A stretch of DNA of 64,000 nucleotides from Ww85 sp963745765. Its GTDB lineage: Bacteria > Desulfobacterota > Desulfobulbia > Desulfobulbales > Desulfocapsaceae. The stretch is from the NCBI GenBank assembly GCA_963745765.1, contig CAVUYQ010000015.1, positions 248,001 to 312,000 of the forward strand. Direction: 5' to 3'. A program made the translations under genes and the position numbers. The notes beneath the pieces were generated by a model. That model was not told the origin of the DNA, searched no databases, and saw only the letters and a program-made list of their open reading frames with translations. Within the stretch, counting starts at the first letter, position 1. Each line of letters begins with the position of its first letter. Positions 8,699 through 17,114 of the stretch are shown here, one piece after another.

Positions 8699-10014
8699 AT
8701 GGCACACCATATTCATGACTTGATACAGGAATTGGAACCGGAGATAATCCGCTTTCGCCGTGAGCTGCATGCCCATGCCGAGAGTGGCTGGACGGAGTTC
8801 TGGACCACCTCCTTTGTTGCCGATATATTAAAAAAGGCTGGCTACCATATCATGATGGGAAAGGACATCATTGATGGTCCGTCACGCATGGGGTTACCCG
8901 ATCAGCAGACACTCGATCAAGCTGCCCAGCGAGCATTGGAACAGGGGGCGAATCCTGTTTATGTTGAACTGATGAAAGGCGGTTTTACCGGTGTTGTCGC
9001 CGATTTACGGAGTGGACCCGCACCTGCGGTCGCCCTGCGCTTTGATCTCGACTCAAATACGCTGAACGAGTGCAGAGAGGCGGACCATCGACCGTTCAAG
9101 GACGGTTTTCATCGCTGAATAGTGGTGCCTGCCATGCCTGCGGTCATGACGGTAATACCAGTATCGGGCTTGGGCTGGCCCTTGCCCTGGCGGATTTGAA
9201 GGATGGCTTTAAGCATAATGTTCGTTTAATTTTCCAGCCCGCCGAGGAAGGCGTCCGGGGAGCCCGCCCCATGGTTAAGGCTGGTGTTGTGGACGGAATC
9301 AAAGCTTTTGTCGGTTGTCATATCGCATTCAAGGCACGGGAAAGCAGGGGACTTGTTCTTTCGGCAAACAACTTTCTGGCCACGAGTAAATTCGATGCAA
9401 CATTCAAGGGGGTGTCATCACATGCCGGCGCTTATCCGGAGGAGGGAAAAAACTCCTTGCTTGCCGCTGCCACGGCGAGTCTTAACCTACACGCAATACC
9501 ACGCCACTCGAAGGGTACTACCAGGATAACAGTTGGTCGTCTGGAAGCGGGGGAGGGGCGAAATATTATTCCTTCTAGCGCAACCATTTGCGCAGAAACG
9601 CGGGGACAGACAACCGAGTTGAATGATTTCATGCTGGAAAAATCCGCTAGGGTAATTGAGCACAGCGCGTTGATGTACGATCAGGAATACGATTTCAAAA
9701 TGGTCGGGGGTTGTAAAAGTGCCGTATGTGACAAGGAGATGGTAACAGTTTTGAGAAGGGCGGCCGAAAAGGTTCCTTTCTTCAGGCAGGAATGTATATA
9801 CTGATTCTGCTGAATTTCGGCGCAAGCGATGATATTACTGAATTTATTACTGCTGTTCAGGCACAGGGCAGGCATCGCCACCTATTGCATGATTGGAAGC
9901 GAGATAAGCGCTGGTCATCACAACTACCGCTTTGATTTCAATGAAAGAGTCATGGCTCCAGCTGCTGAGTTTCTGTATCACACCCTTTGTATTTTGTATG
10001 ATGAAATATATTAA
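8699..10014 (+). CDS. AbgA-like M20 amidohydrolase, broken by several frameshifts
   Basis: Joined across frames, this is a full-length M20D peptidase closely resembling p-aminobenzoyl-glutamate hydrolase subunit A. Seen are FRRELHAHAESGW, SRMGLPDQQTL, the metal-binding HACGHDGNT, FQPAEEGVRGARPM and the C-terminal SAGHHNYRFDFNER. Frames change near 9108, about 9797, 9818 and 9875. Each needs a one-base gain or loss, and the coding sense is preserved on both sides. A good ribosome site (GGAGGCGGAG) overlaps the dctM stop, so it belongs to the TRAP operon. It probably hydrolyses the imported amide. Either a recent pseudogene or a poorly called stretch. Confidence 0.8.
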
Positions 10015-10060
10015 TTGACGACTCGAATCTGCATAATTGTGCGTTGTAATGTTCATGAAA

Positions 10061-10104
10061 ATCAGCCAGAGAGCTTGTAACTCTCTGGCTGATCATTTTT
10101 TTTT
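10061..10104 (+). terminator. Rho-independent terminator after the TRAP/M20 operon
   Basis: A 13-bp perfect stem (ATCAGCCAGAGAG and complement) with a seven-base loop, followed by an uninterrupted run of nine T at 10096-10104. It follows the M20 gene stop (10014) and ends the plus-strand operon. It also lies just beyond the 3' end of the convergent pyrE-like gene, and may serve both. Confidence 0.92.
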
Positions 10105-10158
10105 ACCGTTCCCTTTTTTACGATACGAGCTTATTTCACGGCTGAAACTCCTCTGTTT

Positions 10159-10851
10159 TTAACCGGTATAAGAGCTGGCGCCGCCATGGGCGGTTGACCA
10201 CTGTATCGGATCATTTAAAAAGCTTTCCACTTCCGCTATTGTTTTAGGGTCAAAGTAATTTACCTGTTTACATGCTTCCAGAACGTCCCACCAGGTGGCC
10301 AGTTGCACCATGCTAAGGTTATTGTCCTGCAGTAATTTTTCTGTCTCTGGAAAAATATTGTAATGAAATATAACGAAGGTGTGCGAAACATTGAGTCCCG
10401 CATCTCGCAGGGCATTACAAAAGTTGATTTTACTCCGGCCGTCAGTGGTTAAATCTTCAACGAGCAACATTCTCGTTCCTTTAATAAAATCACCTTCAAT
10501 CTGGGCAGTTGGCCCGAATCCTTTAGCTTTTTTACGAACATATTGCATCGGGAGCATCAATTTGTCGGCCAACCAGGCGGCATAGGGGATTCCAGCCGTT
10601 TCCCCCCCGGCAATTGCTTCAATGGATTCAAATCCGATCTCCCTTAGAATTGTAGAGGCAGCAAAATCGGTGATGATCTGTCGAATTCGCGGATAAGATA
10701 TAATTTTGCGACAATCAATGAATACCGGACTTGCCCACCCAGAGGTGAAGCGAAACGGTTCTTCGGCACGAAAAGATACCGCTTCGATCTCCAGCAGCAT
10801 TCTAGCTGTCAACTCGGCAATAACTTCCTTCGGGAGAAAACTCAGATTCAT
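10159..10851 (-). CDS. pyrE: Orotate phosphoribosyltransferase-like protein
   Basis: A 230-residue type I phosphoribosyltransferase. It has FTSGWASPVFIDCRK (the OPRTase FxSGxxSPxYxDxR motif), YVRKKAKGFG and the PRPP-binding MLLVEDLTTDGRSK. OPRTase makes orotidine 5'-phosphate from orotate and PRPP. It overlaps the stop of the upstream N-carbamoyl hydrolase gene by four bases, so the two are co-translated. This is unusual company for a housekeeping pyrE and suggests pyrimidine or ureido-compound salvage. Compared with housekeeping PyrE it has an extra C-terminal tail (about 25 residues), which I do not recognise. Confidence 0.85.
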   Translation of the reverse strand: MNLSFLPKEVIAELTARMLLEIEAVSFRAEEPFRFTSGWASPVFIDCRKIISYPRIRQIITDFAASTILREIGFESIEAIAGGETAGIPYAAWLADKLMLPMQYVRKKAKGFGPTAQIEGDFIKGTRMLLVEDLTTDGRSKINFCNALRDAGLNVSHTFVIFHYNIFPETEKLLQDNNLSMVQLATWWDVLEACKQVNYFDPKTIAEVESFLNDPIQWSTAHGGASSYTG

Positions 10852-12128
10852 ATCGGCTCCTTAAGTGTATGATACAGCAACTCAGTACCTTTGAGAAAAT
10901 CATCCAATTCCATACTCTCTTCGGGGTTGTGAGACCCCTTGTCATTTCGAACAAATATCATTGCGGTGGGAATACCGAAGTTGGCAAATACAGCTGCATC
11001 ATGTCCGGCGCCGCTTGGTATCGTTTCCGAAGGAAGATTCAACATCTCAGATTTGTCTTTTAAGCGTTTAATCCAGCCTTCATTTATTTTTGCAGGTGCA
11101 GTGTAGAGCTTGCGATCAAACTCGAATCGGACCTTTCTGTTCTTTGCGATGGTGCTGCACTCAGTTTGCATCAGGTGATAAAAAGCTTCAAGAGCGTCGA
11201 CGCTTTGGCTGCGAATTTCAATGCTGAATGAAACTTCATCTGGTATGCGAGTCATTGCATGTACTTTTGCATTGGTTTCTACTATCCCGGAGGTAAGAAC
11301 GAGGTCTAAACCTCTTTCCAGAAGAACCCGCCAGTGCTCATCAAGTGTACTGATGAGCTCAGCGGTGGCAAAAAAGGCGTCCTGCCGCAGCCAGCGGGGA
11401 ACGGTACCTGAGTGGCCCGCCTGGCCAAGGCAGGTTACCCTTCGATGCCGGATAGCACCACGAATGCCCGTGACAATCGCCGTCGGTAGGTCCCTTGAGA
11501 CCATCACCGGCCCTTGCTCAATATGTAATTCGATATAGGCTCCCAGCGTATCCGGGTCTATCAGGAGCTCGCCTTGTTTAATACGTTCTATGTCAGCGCC
11601 GGACCGTGTCATAGCTTCAATGAGTTTTCCCTTGCCTGAGCGGTGGTTGGCTTCCAGGTCTAATGGGGTCAGTTGACCAAGCAGAGCGCTCGATCCGATA
11701 TATGGCTTTCCGAACCAGGCACTTTCTTCACAGCGAAACGCCATGACCCTGATGTCCTGAGCAGGGGTGAAATGTTCGTGTCGCATTCTGGTCAGGCAGA
11801 GAAGGCCTGCAATAATTCCCGCAGCCCCGTCAAAGTTACCGCCCTGAGGTACGCTGTCAAGATGTGAACCGCAGACTAAACATGGTTTTTTCCGGTCAGC
11901 CCCCGGCAGTGTGACTACCAGGTTGGCGGCACTGTCCAGCTCCACGTCAAGATCGTATTTTTCAGCATATGCCTTGAGCAAATCGAGAGCGGCCTGTTCC
12001 CCTTCGCCATATGCTTCACGAGTAATACCGATAGTACTTGTAGACGTTGACGCTAAATGTGCAAACAAGTGTTCCGATTCGGCATGGATATCAAAGTTTG
12101 TCTGGTCTTCTTCCTGTAAAATATTCAT
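10848..12128 (-). CDS. Zn-dependent N-carbamoyl-amino-acid / allantoate amidohydrolase family enzyme
   Basis: A 426-residue M20C-type binuclear metal enzyme. Ligands are visible in CGSHLDSVPQGGNFDGAAG (His and Asp), FRCEESAWF (Glu), ELHIEQGPV (His) and SHNPEE near the C-terminus. GHSGTVP and SGAGHDAA fit the beta-ureidopropionase/allantoate amidohydrolase/L-N-carbamoylase group. These cleave a carbamoyl group to CO2, ammonia and an amino acid. It overlaps the pyrE-like gene by four bases. If N-carbamoyl-aspartate is the substrate, the pair would sit at the orotate/carbamoyl-aspartate junction of pyrimidine metabolism; that link is inference. Confidence 0.85.
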   Translation of the reverse strand: MNILQEEDQTNFDIHAESEHLFAHLASTSTSTIGITREAYGEGEQAALDLLKAYAEKYDLDVELDSAANLVVTLPGADRKKPCLVCGSHLDSVPQGGNFDGAAGIIAGLLCLTRMRHEHFTPAQDIRVMAFRCEESAWFGKPYIGSSALLGQLTPLDLEANHRSGKGKLIEAMTRSGADIERIKQGELLIDPDTLGAYIELHIEQGPVMVSRDLPTAIVTGIRGAIRHRRVTCLGQAGHSGTVPRWLRQDAFFATAELISTLDEHWRVLLERGLDLVLTSGIVETNAKVHAMTRIPDEVSFSIEIRSQSVDALEAFYHLMQTECSTIAKNRKVRFEFDRKLYTAPAKINEGWIKRLKDKSEMLNLPSETIPSGAGHDAAVFANFGIPTAMIFVRNDKGSHNPEESMELDDFLKGTELLYHTLKEPI

Positions 12129-12551
12129 ATAACTATCTTAAAACGAATGAGTTTGATTCTTAAACGAACCGGTGAAAACTTCATCAGGTTGGAACATGAT
12201 ACGGCAAAGCGCACTGGGTGAAAATTACCTGAACATCAATTCGAACATCTACTCCTGCCTCCAGCAAGAAAAACATTTTCAGATAGATGCCTTGCATAAG
12301 CAGATCAGACGATAATCAGCTGATTTTTACAATATAGATACTCTTTCCACAAGTGTTCATCAGCCGTATCCCTTATTGCTAGACCTTAAAAATAATGTTG
12401 TATATTAAATATCTAGACTTGATTGCTAAAAGAAGAGATAATTGAGTCGCAACATGCAGCCCTAAAAGCGCAGAAAATTTCAGAGGCCTTCTCTCGGCTT
12501 TATTCCTTTTCATTTTGACAGCAGCTTTCACTCCTAGTAGTCTTCAATTTT

Positions 12552-12650
12552 TAACCTGACGTTCATGGAATAATAGCAGAAATAATTGATATTTTAGCAA
12601 TATCAAGATTTATTCAGGATTTTTGCAATTAATCCATGAACGTCAGGTTA
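12552..12650. repeat. Palindromic mobile-type element (MITE/REP-like), 99 bp
   Basis: The ends are 18-bp perfect inverted repeats (TAACCTGACGTTCATGGA and complement, 12552-12569 and 12633-12650). The interior continues as an imperfect palindrome and closes with an 8-bp perfect stem (TTGATATT/AATATCAA, 12586-12606) around a TTAGC loop. The whole unit could fold into one long hairpin and has no coding potential. It lies in the 605-bp gap 12129-12733 between divergent genes, which otherwise shows no gene. Confidence 0.7.
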
Positions 12651-12733
12651 GGATTGCAGGTCAGCTTTTTTAGTAGAAGCAGCGGATTTGCTGTACCTCA
12701 TCTCCCCATTTTACCAGATATGTGTGACAAGAG

Positions 12734-13456
12734 ATGCTTATAACCTCACGCGATAACAAAACTATTAAAAATATTATAAAATTACAGGCATCAAAGCGAA
12801 GGAGAGAACGCGGGGAATACCTTGTCTATGGGAAAACACTCTGTGATACGGCGTTGAGCGCAGAGGCGGTTACAACGTTGATCTTCTCAAGTGAGTTAGC
12901 GTTTTCGCAGAGTACTTTTCCGGATAAGCTGCTGGTGGCGGATCGGGTGATGAATGCGTTGACCGAAAATGCCAATGTGGAAATCTGTGGTGTGTGCAGG
13001 ATGGAAAACCGGGAATTTTTGCCCGGTCAGTCTGTCGTTGTGCTGGACGGTATCCGGGATCCCGGCAATCTGGGAACTATCCTGCGGAGCGCCAGGGCCT
13101 TTGGTTTTACCAATATTTTTCTCAGCGAGAGCAGTGTCGATCTCCATAACATCAAGGTATTACGTGCCGCCCATGGCGCGCATTTCTCCCTGAGCATCAA
13201 GTCGGGAAACCTCGACGATTATTTACAGCAGTCCCGAAACAGCCTGGTGACAACCTATATCGATGAAGAAAACGGATTCCGTCATGATCCGGGGAAAGTA
13301 TATGATATCGTTTTCGGCAACGAAGGCAGCGGTATTCGCCAATCACTTAAACCGCTCACCCGTGAAAATCTGAAAATAGCTATTGAATTCGAGTCGCTGA
13401 ATGTTGCCATCGCGGCATCCATCATACTCTATAATCATTTTCGCAACGCCAGCTGA
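12734..13456 (+). CDS. TrmH/SpoU-family RNA 2'-O-methyltransferase
   Basis: 240 residues, normal for the family. An N-terminal substrate-binding region (ITSRDNKTIKNIIKLQASKRRRERGEYLVYGKTL) is followed by the SpoU knot domain with the three signature motifs: GIRDPGNLGTILRSARAFG, VFGNEGSGI and IEFESLNVAIAASIILY. The enzyme methylates ribose in rRNA or tRNA; the target base is not determinable. It starts at ATG 12734 without a strong ribosome site. Its 3' end overlaps the convergent pseudouridine synthase gene by 35 bp. Confidence 0.9.
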   Translation: MLITSRDNKTIKNIIKLQASKRRRERGEYLVYGKTLCDTALSAEAVTTLIFSSELAFSQSTFPDKLLVADRVMNALTENANVEICGVCRMENREFLPGQSVVVLDGIRDPGNLGTILRSARAFGFTNIFLSESSVDLHNIKVLRAAHGAHFSLSIKSGNLDDYLQQSRNSLVTTYIDEENGFRHDPGKVYDIVFGNEGSGIRQSLKPLTRENLKIAIEFESLNVAIAASIILYNHFRNAS

Positions 13457-14150
13457 GCAGGTCTCTGCTCAATGCTTGCCAGGACGGCGGGTATTCAGCG
13501 ACAAGATCAATGGTTTCCGGTTTGACGGGATGGGGGAAACGTACGCAGCGCGAGTGCAGACCAATGGCTGACAGCGAGCCGAAATCCGCCGAGGAGCCAT
13601 ATCTTCTATCGCCGAGAACAGGATGACCGGCAAAGGCCAGCTGGGCCCTGATCTGGTGATAACGACCGGTATCGAGCTGTATCTCGAGCAGGCTGAGTCC
13701 CCGGCTATATTTCAGCACGGCGTAGGAAAGTGACGCTTCCCGACTGTCTGCTGTCCTGCTCTCACTCACCTCTGCGAAATGGTCCCGGTGGCTGATATAG
13801 TTTTTAAGCCGAACCACCTGGCCGGCTTTTCCTGCTTGTTCTCCTTCGACCAGTGCATGATATATCTTCGTCACGTGCCGCTCCCGCATTGCCCGGTTCA
13901 GGCGTGAGAGAGCCTTATCTGTCCGGGCGAATATCACCACCCCGCTGACCTGGCGGTCGATGCGGTGGACGGCATGCAGATACACGTTGCCGGGCTTTCC
14001 ATAGGCACTCTTGATATAGTGTTTGGCAATTTCTTCCAGGCTGTCACGCCCGTCTTTCGGCACCGGCTGGGTGAGCAGACCCGGCTCCTTGTTGAGGACG
14101 AGCAGGTGATTGTCCTCGTAAAGTATTGCCGATTCGGTAAGCGTTCTCAT
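13422..14150 (-). CDS. RluA-family RNA pseudouridine synthase
   Basis: About 242 residues carrying the RluA catalytic motif HRIDRQVSGVVIFARTDKAL, where the aspartate is the nucleophile, plus ILYEDNHLLVLNKEPGLLTQP near the N-terminus and the late QIRAQLAFAGHPVLGDRRYG motif. No S4 domain is present, so it resembles the short RluA/RluC-type synthases. The chosen start, ATG 14150, forms an ATGA overlap with the upstream methyltransferase stop. The open frame extends seven codons further. It isomerises uridine in rRNA or tRNA; the site is unknown. Confidence 0.9.
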   Translation of the reverse strand: MRTLTESAILYEDNHLLVLNKEPGLLTQPVPKDGRDSLEEIAKHYIKSAYGKPGNVYLHAVHRIDRQVSGVVIFARTDKALSRLNRAMRERHVTKIYHALVEGEQAGKAGQVVRLKNYISHRDHFAEVSESRTADSREASLSYAVLKYSRGLSLLEIQLDTGRYHQIRAQLAFAGHPVLGDRRYGSSADFGSLSAIGLHSRCVRFPHPVKPETIDLVAEYPPSWQALSRDLLSWRCENDYRV

Positions 14151-15013
14151 CCGTCCCCGACAGAGAGCCATCTGGCCCAGGTGCCATTGGGAAGCTCAAA
14201 AGTGGTGGCGTCACCACGCAGGAACATTTCTCCGGAGGTGATGGTGCCGGGCCTCTCGGCCAGGAGCTGCGTCAGCAGATTTGCCATGACCCGGGGGCTG
14301 AAACCGGCAGTATGGCAGGAGAACAGCATGAACAGCGGATCGTCGCTCAAAAGCTCTTGGCAGAGATCGAGGGTCCGGAGAATATCTTTCTCGATCTTGA
14401 AAACCTCGCCTTTTCTGCCGCGTCCAAATGAGGGCGGATCGAGGATGATGCCGTCGTACCTGTTGCCCCGGCGGACCTCGCGCATCAGAAATTTGACGGC
14501 ATCATCGACCAGCCATTTTATCGGCGCTTCGGAGAGCCCGTTCAGCGCAGCATTTTCCCTGGCCCAGTCGACCATACCCCTGGACGCATCGAGGTGACTG
14601 ACGGCAGCGCCCTCGAGTGCTGCCGCCATGGTGCTGCCTCCGGAATAGGCAAAGAGGTTCAAAACCGAGATCGGGCGGGATTCACGCCTGCGGGCAGCGC
14701 GCAGGTTTTGCCGCAGCCATTTCCAGCTGGCCGCCTGCTCGGGGAAGATGCCGAGGTGGCCGAAATCCGTACTTGAAAGCTTGAAGGAGATATCTTCGAC
14801 TGCAATGTGCCACTGATCGGGCAGGAACTGCCTGTTTTTCCAGCTATTGCCCTTCTCCCGGTCAAAGGCGGCCGCTGCCTTTTGCCAGACTTCAGCCGGT
14901 TTCTGCTTTTTCCAGACCGCCTGGGCGGCCGGCCGACTCAGGATTATATCGCCGAAGGCCTCCAGTTTTTCACCTTCACCGCTGTCCAGAAGGATATAGC
15001 CATTTTTCTTCAT
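14147..15013 (-). CDS. Class I SAM-dependent methyltransferase, probably rRNA (RlmI-like)
   Basis: 288 residues. The SAM-binding motif VLNLFAYSGGSTMAA and the catalytic DPPSFGRG (DPPxF) fit cytosine-C5 or RlmI/RlmK-type RNA methyltransferases; GHLGIFPEQAASWKWL precedes the SAM motif as in that family. No PUA domain is visible, so it is shorter than full RlmI. It is followed by the overlapping pseudouridine synthase, which supports an RNA-modification role. The ATG start at 15013 is the first possible after an upstream stop. Confidence 0.85.
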   Translation of the reverse strand: MKKNGYILLDSGEGEKLEAFGDIILSRPAAQAVWKKQKPAEVWQKAAAAFDREKGNSWKNRQFLPDQWHIAVEDISFKLSSTDFGHLGIFPEQAASWKWLRQNLRAARRRESRPISVLNLFAYSGGSTMAAALEGAAVSHLDASRGMVDWARENAALNGLSEAPIKWLVDDAVKFLMREVRRGNRYDGIILDPPSFGRGRKGEVFKIEKDILRTLDLCQELLSDDPLFMLFSCHTAGFSPRVMANLLTQLLAERPGTITSGEMFLRGDATTFELPNGTWARWLSVGDG

Positions 15014-15391
15014 AGAACCTGCTGAATAAATATCTTTTTAACGATATCAAGGCAACTGCCATTTCACCTGAATGCGCAGAGGAAGATCTGCCCTTAGAAC
15101 CAGACCTCTGTCTGTGCTCATCCTAGCAGGAGGCCGGCACCAATGCAATTGCATTTAAAAAAGTACTGTTTCACTGGATTAGATCGCAACTCACCGAGGT
15201 ATTGCCTGGAAGTAGTCTCCTCAATGGGAAGTGCCGGACGCATTTGAAGGTATCGAGAAAAATTCTGGAAAAAAGGGTAAAATAAAGATAGGTTGTCGGG
15301 AAATGTCGATTCGGGAAGAGGACTTTCTAGAAAAGTTATACTGAGTTAACAAAGCTACTCCTTATTACCCTTCTTAAAACCTGGTTTCAGC
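15014..15391. other. Intergenic region, no gene seen
   Basis: Divergent spacer between the methyltransferase (minus) and glycosyltransferase (plus) genes. It should contain both promoters. I see no convincing -10/-35 pair, repeat or RNA gene, and no open frame with recognisable content. Confidence 0.6.
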
Positions 15392-16293
15392 ATGAATGAC
15401 CTGACCATTGTCATACCGGCCTATAATGAAGAACAGGCTCTCTCTTTTTTCTGCCTGAACTTATCGATTATTGCCGGAACAAGGGATGCAAACTCATTAT
15501 TGTCAACGACGGTTCAAGCGATAACACCCGTGAATTGTTGGCGCAGTATAATGAACCGTCCTTCTTTACGCCTCTTCATCACAAGGTCAACCGTGGCTAC
15601 GGCGGAGCTATCAAAACCGGCATCATAGCCGCACAAACTCCGTTTGTCATAACGATTGACGCAGATGGGCAGCACCGCCTGGAGGATGTAACCGCATTGT
15701 ATGCGGCACTGACTGAAAATGATGCCGACATGGTGGTGGGAGCGAGACAAAATCCTCAGGAAAACCTGTACCGGAAGACCGGTAAAATGCTGATCCGGTT
15801 TATTGCCAATCGTCTCATGCCTATCCATATCCACGATCTTAACTCTGGCATGAAGATCTACCATACCAGTCTGGTCCGCCAGTATATGGAGTTCTGTCCT
15901 GACAACATGGCGCTCAGCGACATCATCAGTCTGATCTTTATCTACCAGCGTCATCTGGTTCTTGAGCACCCGATTACCGTAATCCCCCGTACAACCGGTA
16001 AATCAACCATCAGCATAAAAACAGCGTTTGAGACAATTCTGGAAATCCTGCACATCGTGATCATGTTCAATCCGATGCGTATTTTTCTGCCGCCGGCATT
16101 TTTTTTCTTTACGTTCAGTGCGTTATGGGGGATGCCCATTCTCCTGCGGGGGGAAGGTGTCTCCGTCGGTACGGAACTTCTTTTTGTTACCGGGTTGATC
16201 TGCTTTTTCCTTGGACTGATCGCCGAACAGCTTGCTCTCATCAGAAAAAGCCTCGGCCTTTCTCTCAGGAAGAACCAGCCTCCAGAGAGTTGA
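15392..16293 (+). CDS. GT2 glycosyltransferase with membrane tail, frameshifted at a T-run
   Basis: About 300 residues when joined. The N-terminus MNDLTIVIPAYNEEQAL is the classic GT2 opening. After the T6 run at 15445-15450 the frame changes, and the other frame continues with VNDGSSDNT, NRGYGGAIKTGI and TIDADGQH (the DxD-type motif) and ends with two hydrophobic helices near the C-terminus. One missing T restores a continuous gene. It resembles dolichyl-phosphate-mannose synthase-type enzymes that load a polyprenyl-phosphate. Neighbouring deacetylase and GT-C-like genes suggest cell-surface glycan assembly. Its 3' end overlaps the convergent deacetylase gene by 29 bp. Confidence 0.85.
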
Positions 16294-17092
16294 CGTATTC
16301 ACCGTATGTCTGGAACGGAAAGACCCGATGCAGGATGGCAAGCCTCCTCAACACCTTGGCTCGACCTATATACATCAGCAGATTCAGGTGTTTCCTCCCG
16401 CCGAGATCCGGATGCATGAATCGTTCCTGCGCCGTATCGATATCATAGGGATGGAAATAGGTCCCGACCGGCTGTCTTTTCCTGATTCTCCGCCCTATTG
16501 CCCACCTGGTCAGCAAAAACGGTAAAACGCGGAAATACACTCCTCCGGCGATAGGAACCGTCAGGCCGGGCAATTCATGCAGCGTGATCGGCAGTTCCCA
16601 CAATCTTTCACCCACTTTTCGTGCATCCTGCCCGAACGCGGGCCAGCCGTAGAGGGGATTTTTTGCCGGCAGTACCGAACTGGAATAGGTGAGGCCGAGA
16701 TCGGCCAGGATCTCATGAGCCCAGGCCGTCCGCTGGGTAAGTGAAAACGTCGGTGCCCTGAAACCGCAGATGTTCTTGCCGCCGGCCTTCTTCAAGGCCG
16801 CCAGGTTTGCCTCCGTATCGATCCGGAATGCGTGCGGCGAGAGCTTGTCAAGCTGCACATGCATATCGCCATGACATGCCAGTTCATGACCGGCCTCAAC
16901 AATTTCCCCAATTAATTCGGGATACCGCCGGGCGACTCTGCCGACCACAAAGAACGTGGCCTTAACTCCCCACTGCTTGAAATGGTTGAGATATTGTCTG
17001 GTGTTATCGACAACCCCCTCACGATAACGAGAGCCATCCTCGACCCAGTCCCTGACATCTTCAAGGTCAACACTGAGAAGAATGGAACTCAC
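16265..17092 (-). CDS. Polysaccharide deacetylase (NodB-type)
   Basis: 275 residues. The NodB motifs are present: SVDLEDVRDW with the catalytic/metal aspartates, KATFFVVGRVA, and HELACHGDMHVQ with the two metal-binding histidines. FRAPTFS and the late THE/YFHPYD segments match the subgroup used in exopolysaccharide and lipid-sugar processing. There is no signal peptide, so it probably acts on a cytosolic or membrane-face lipid-linked sugar. It follows the GT-C-like gene by 22 bp on the same strand. Confidence 0.9.
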   Translation of the reverse strand: MSSILLSVDLEDVRDWVEDGSRYREGVVDNTRQYLNHFKQWGVKATFFVVGRVARRYPELIGEIVEAGHELACHGDMHVQLDKLSPHAFRIDTEANLAALKKAGGKNICGFRAPTFSLTQRTAWAHEILADLGLTYSSSVLPAKNPLYGWPAFGQDARKVGERLWELPITLHELPGLTVPIAGGVYFRVLPFLLTRWAIGRRIRKRQPVGTYFHPYDIDTAQERFMHPDLGGRKHLNLLMYIGRAKVLRRLAILHRVFPFQTYGEYVNSLEAGSS

Positions 17093-17114
17093 TGGTATTC
17101 CCCGCGCCGCATGC

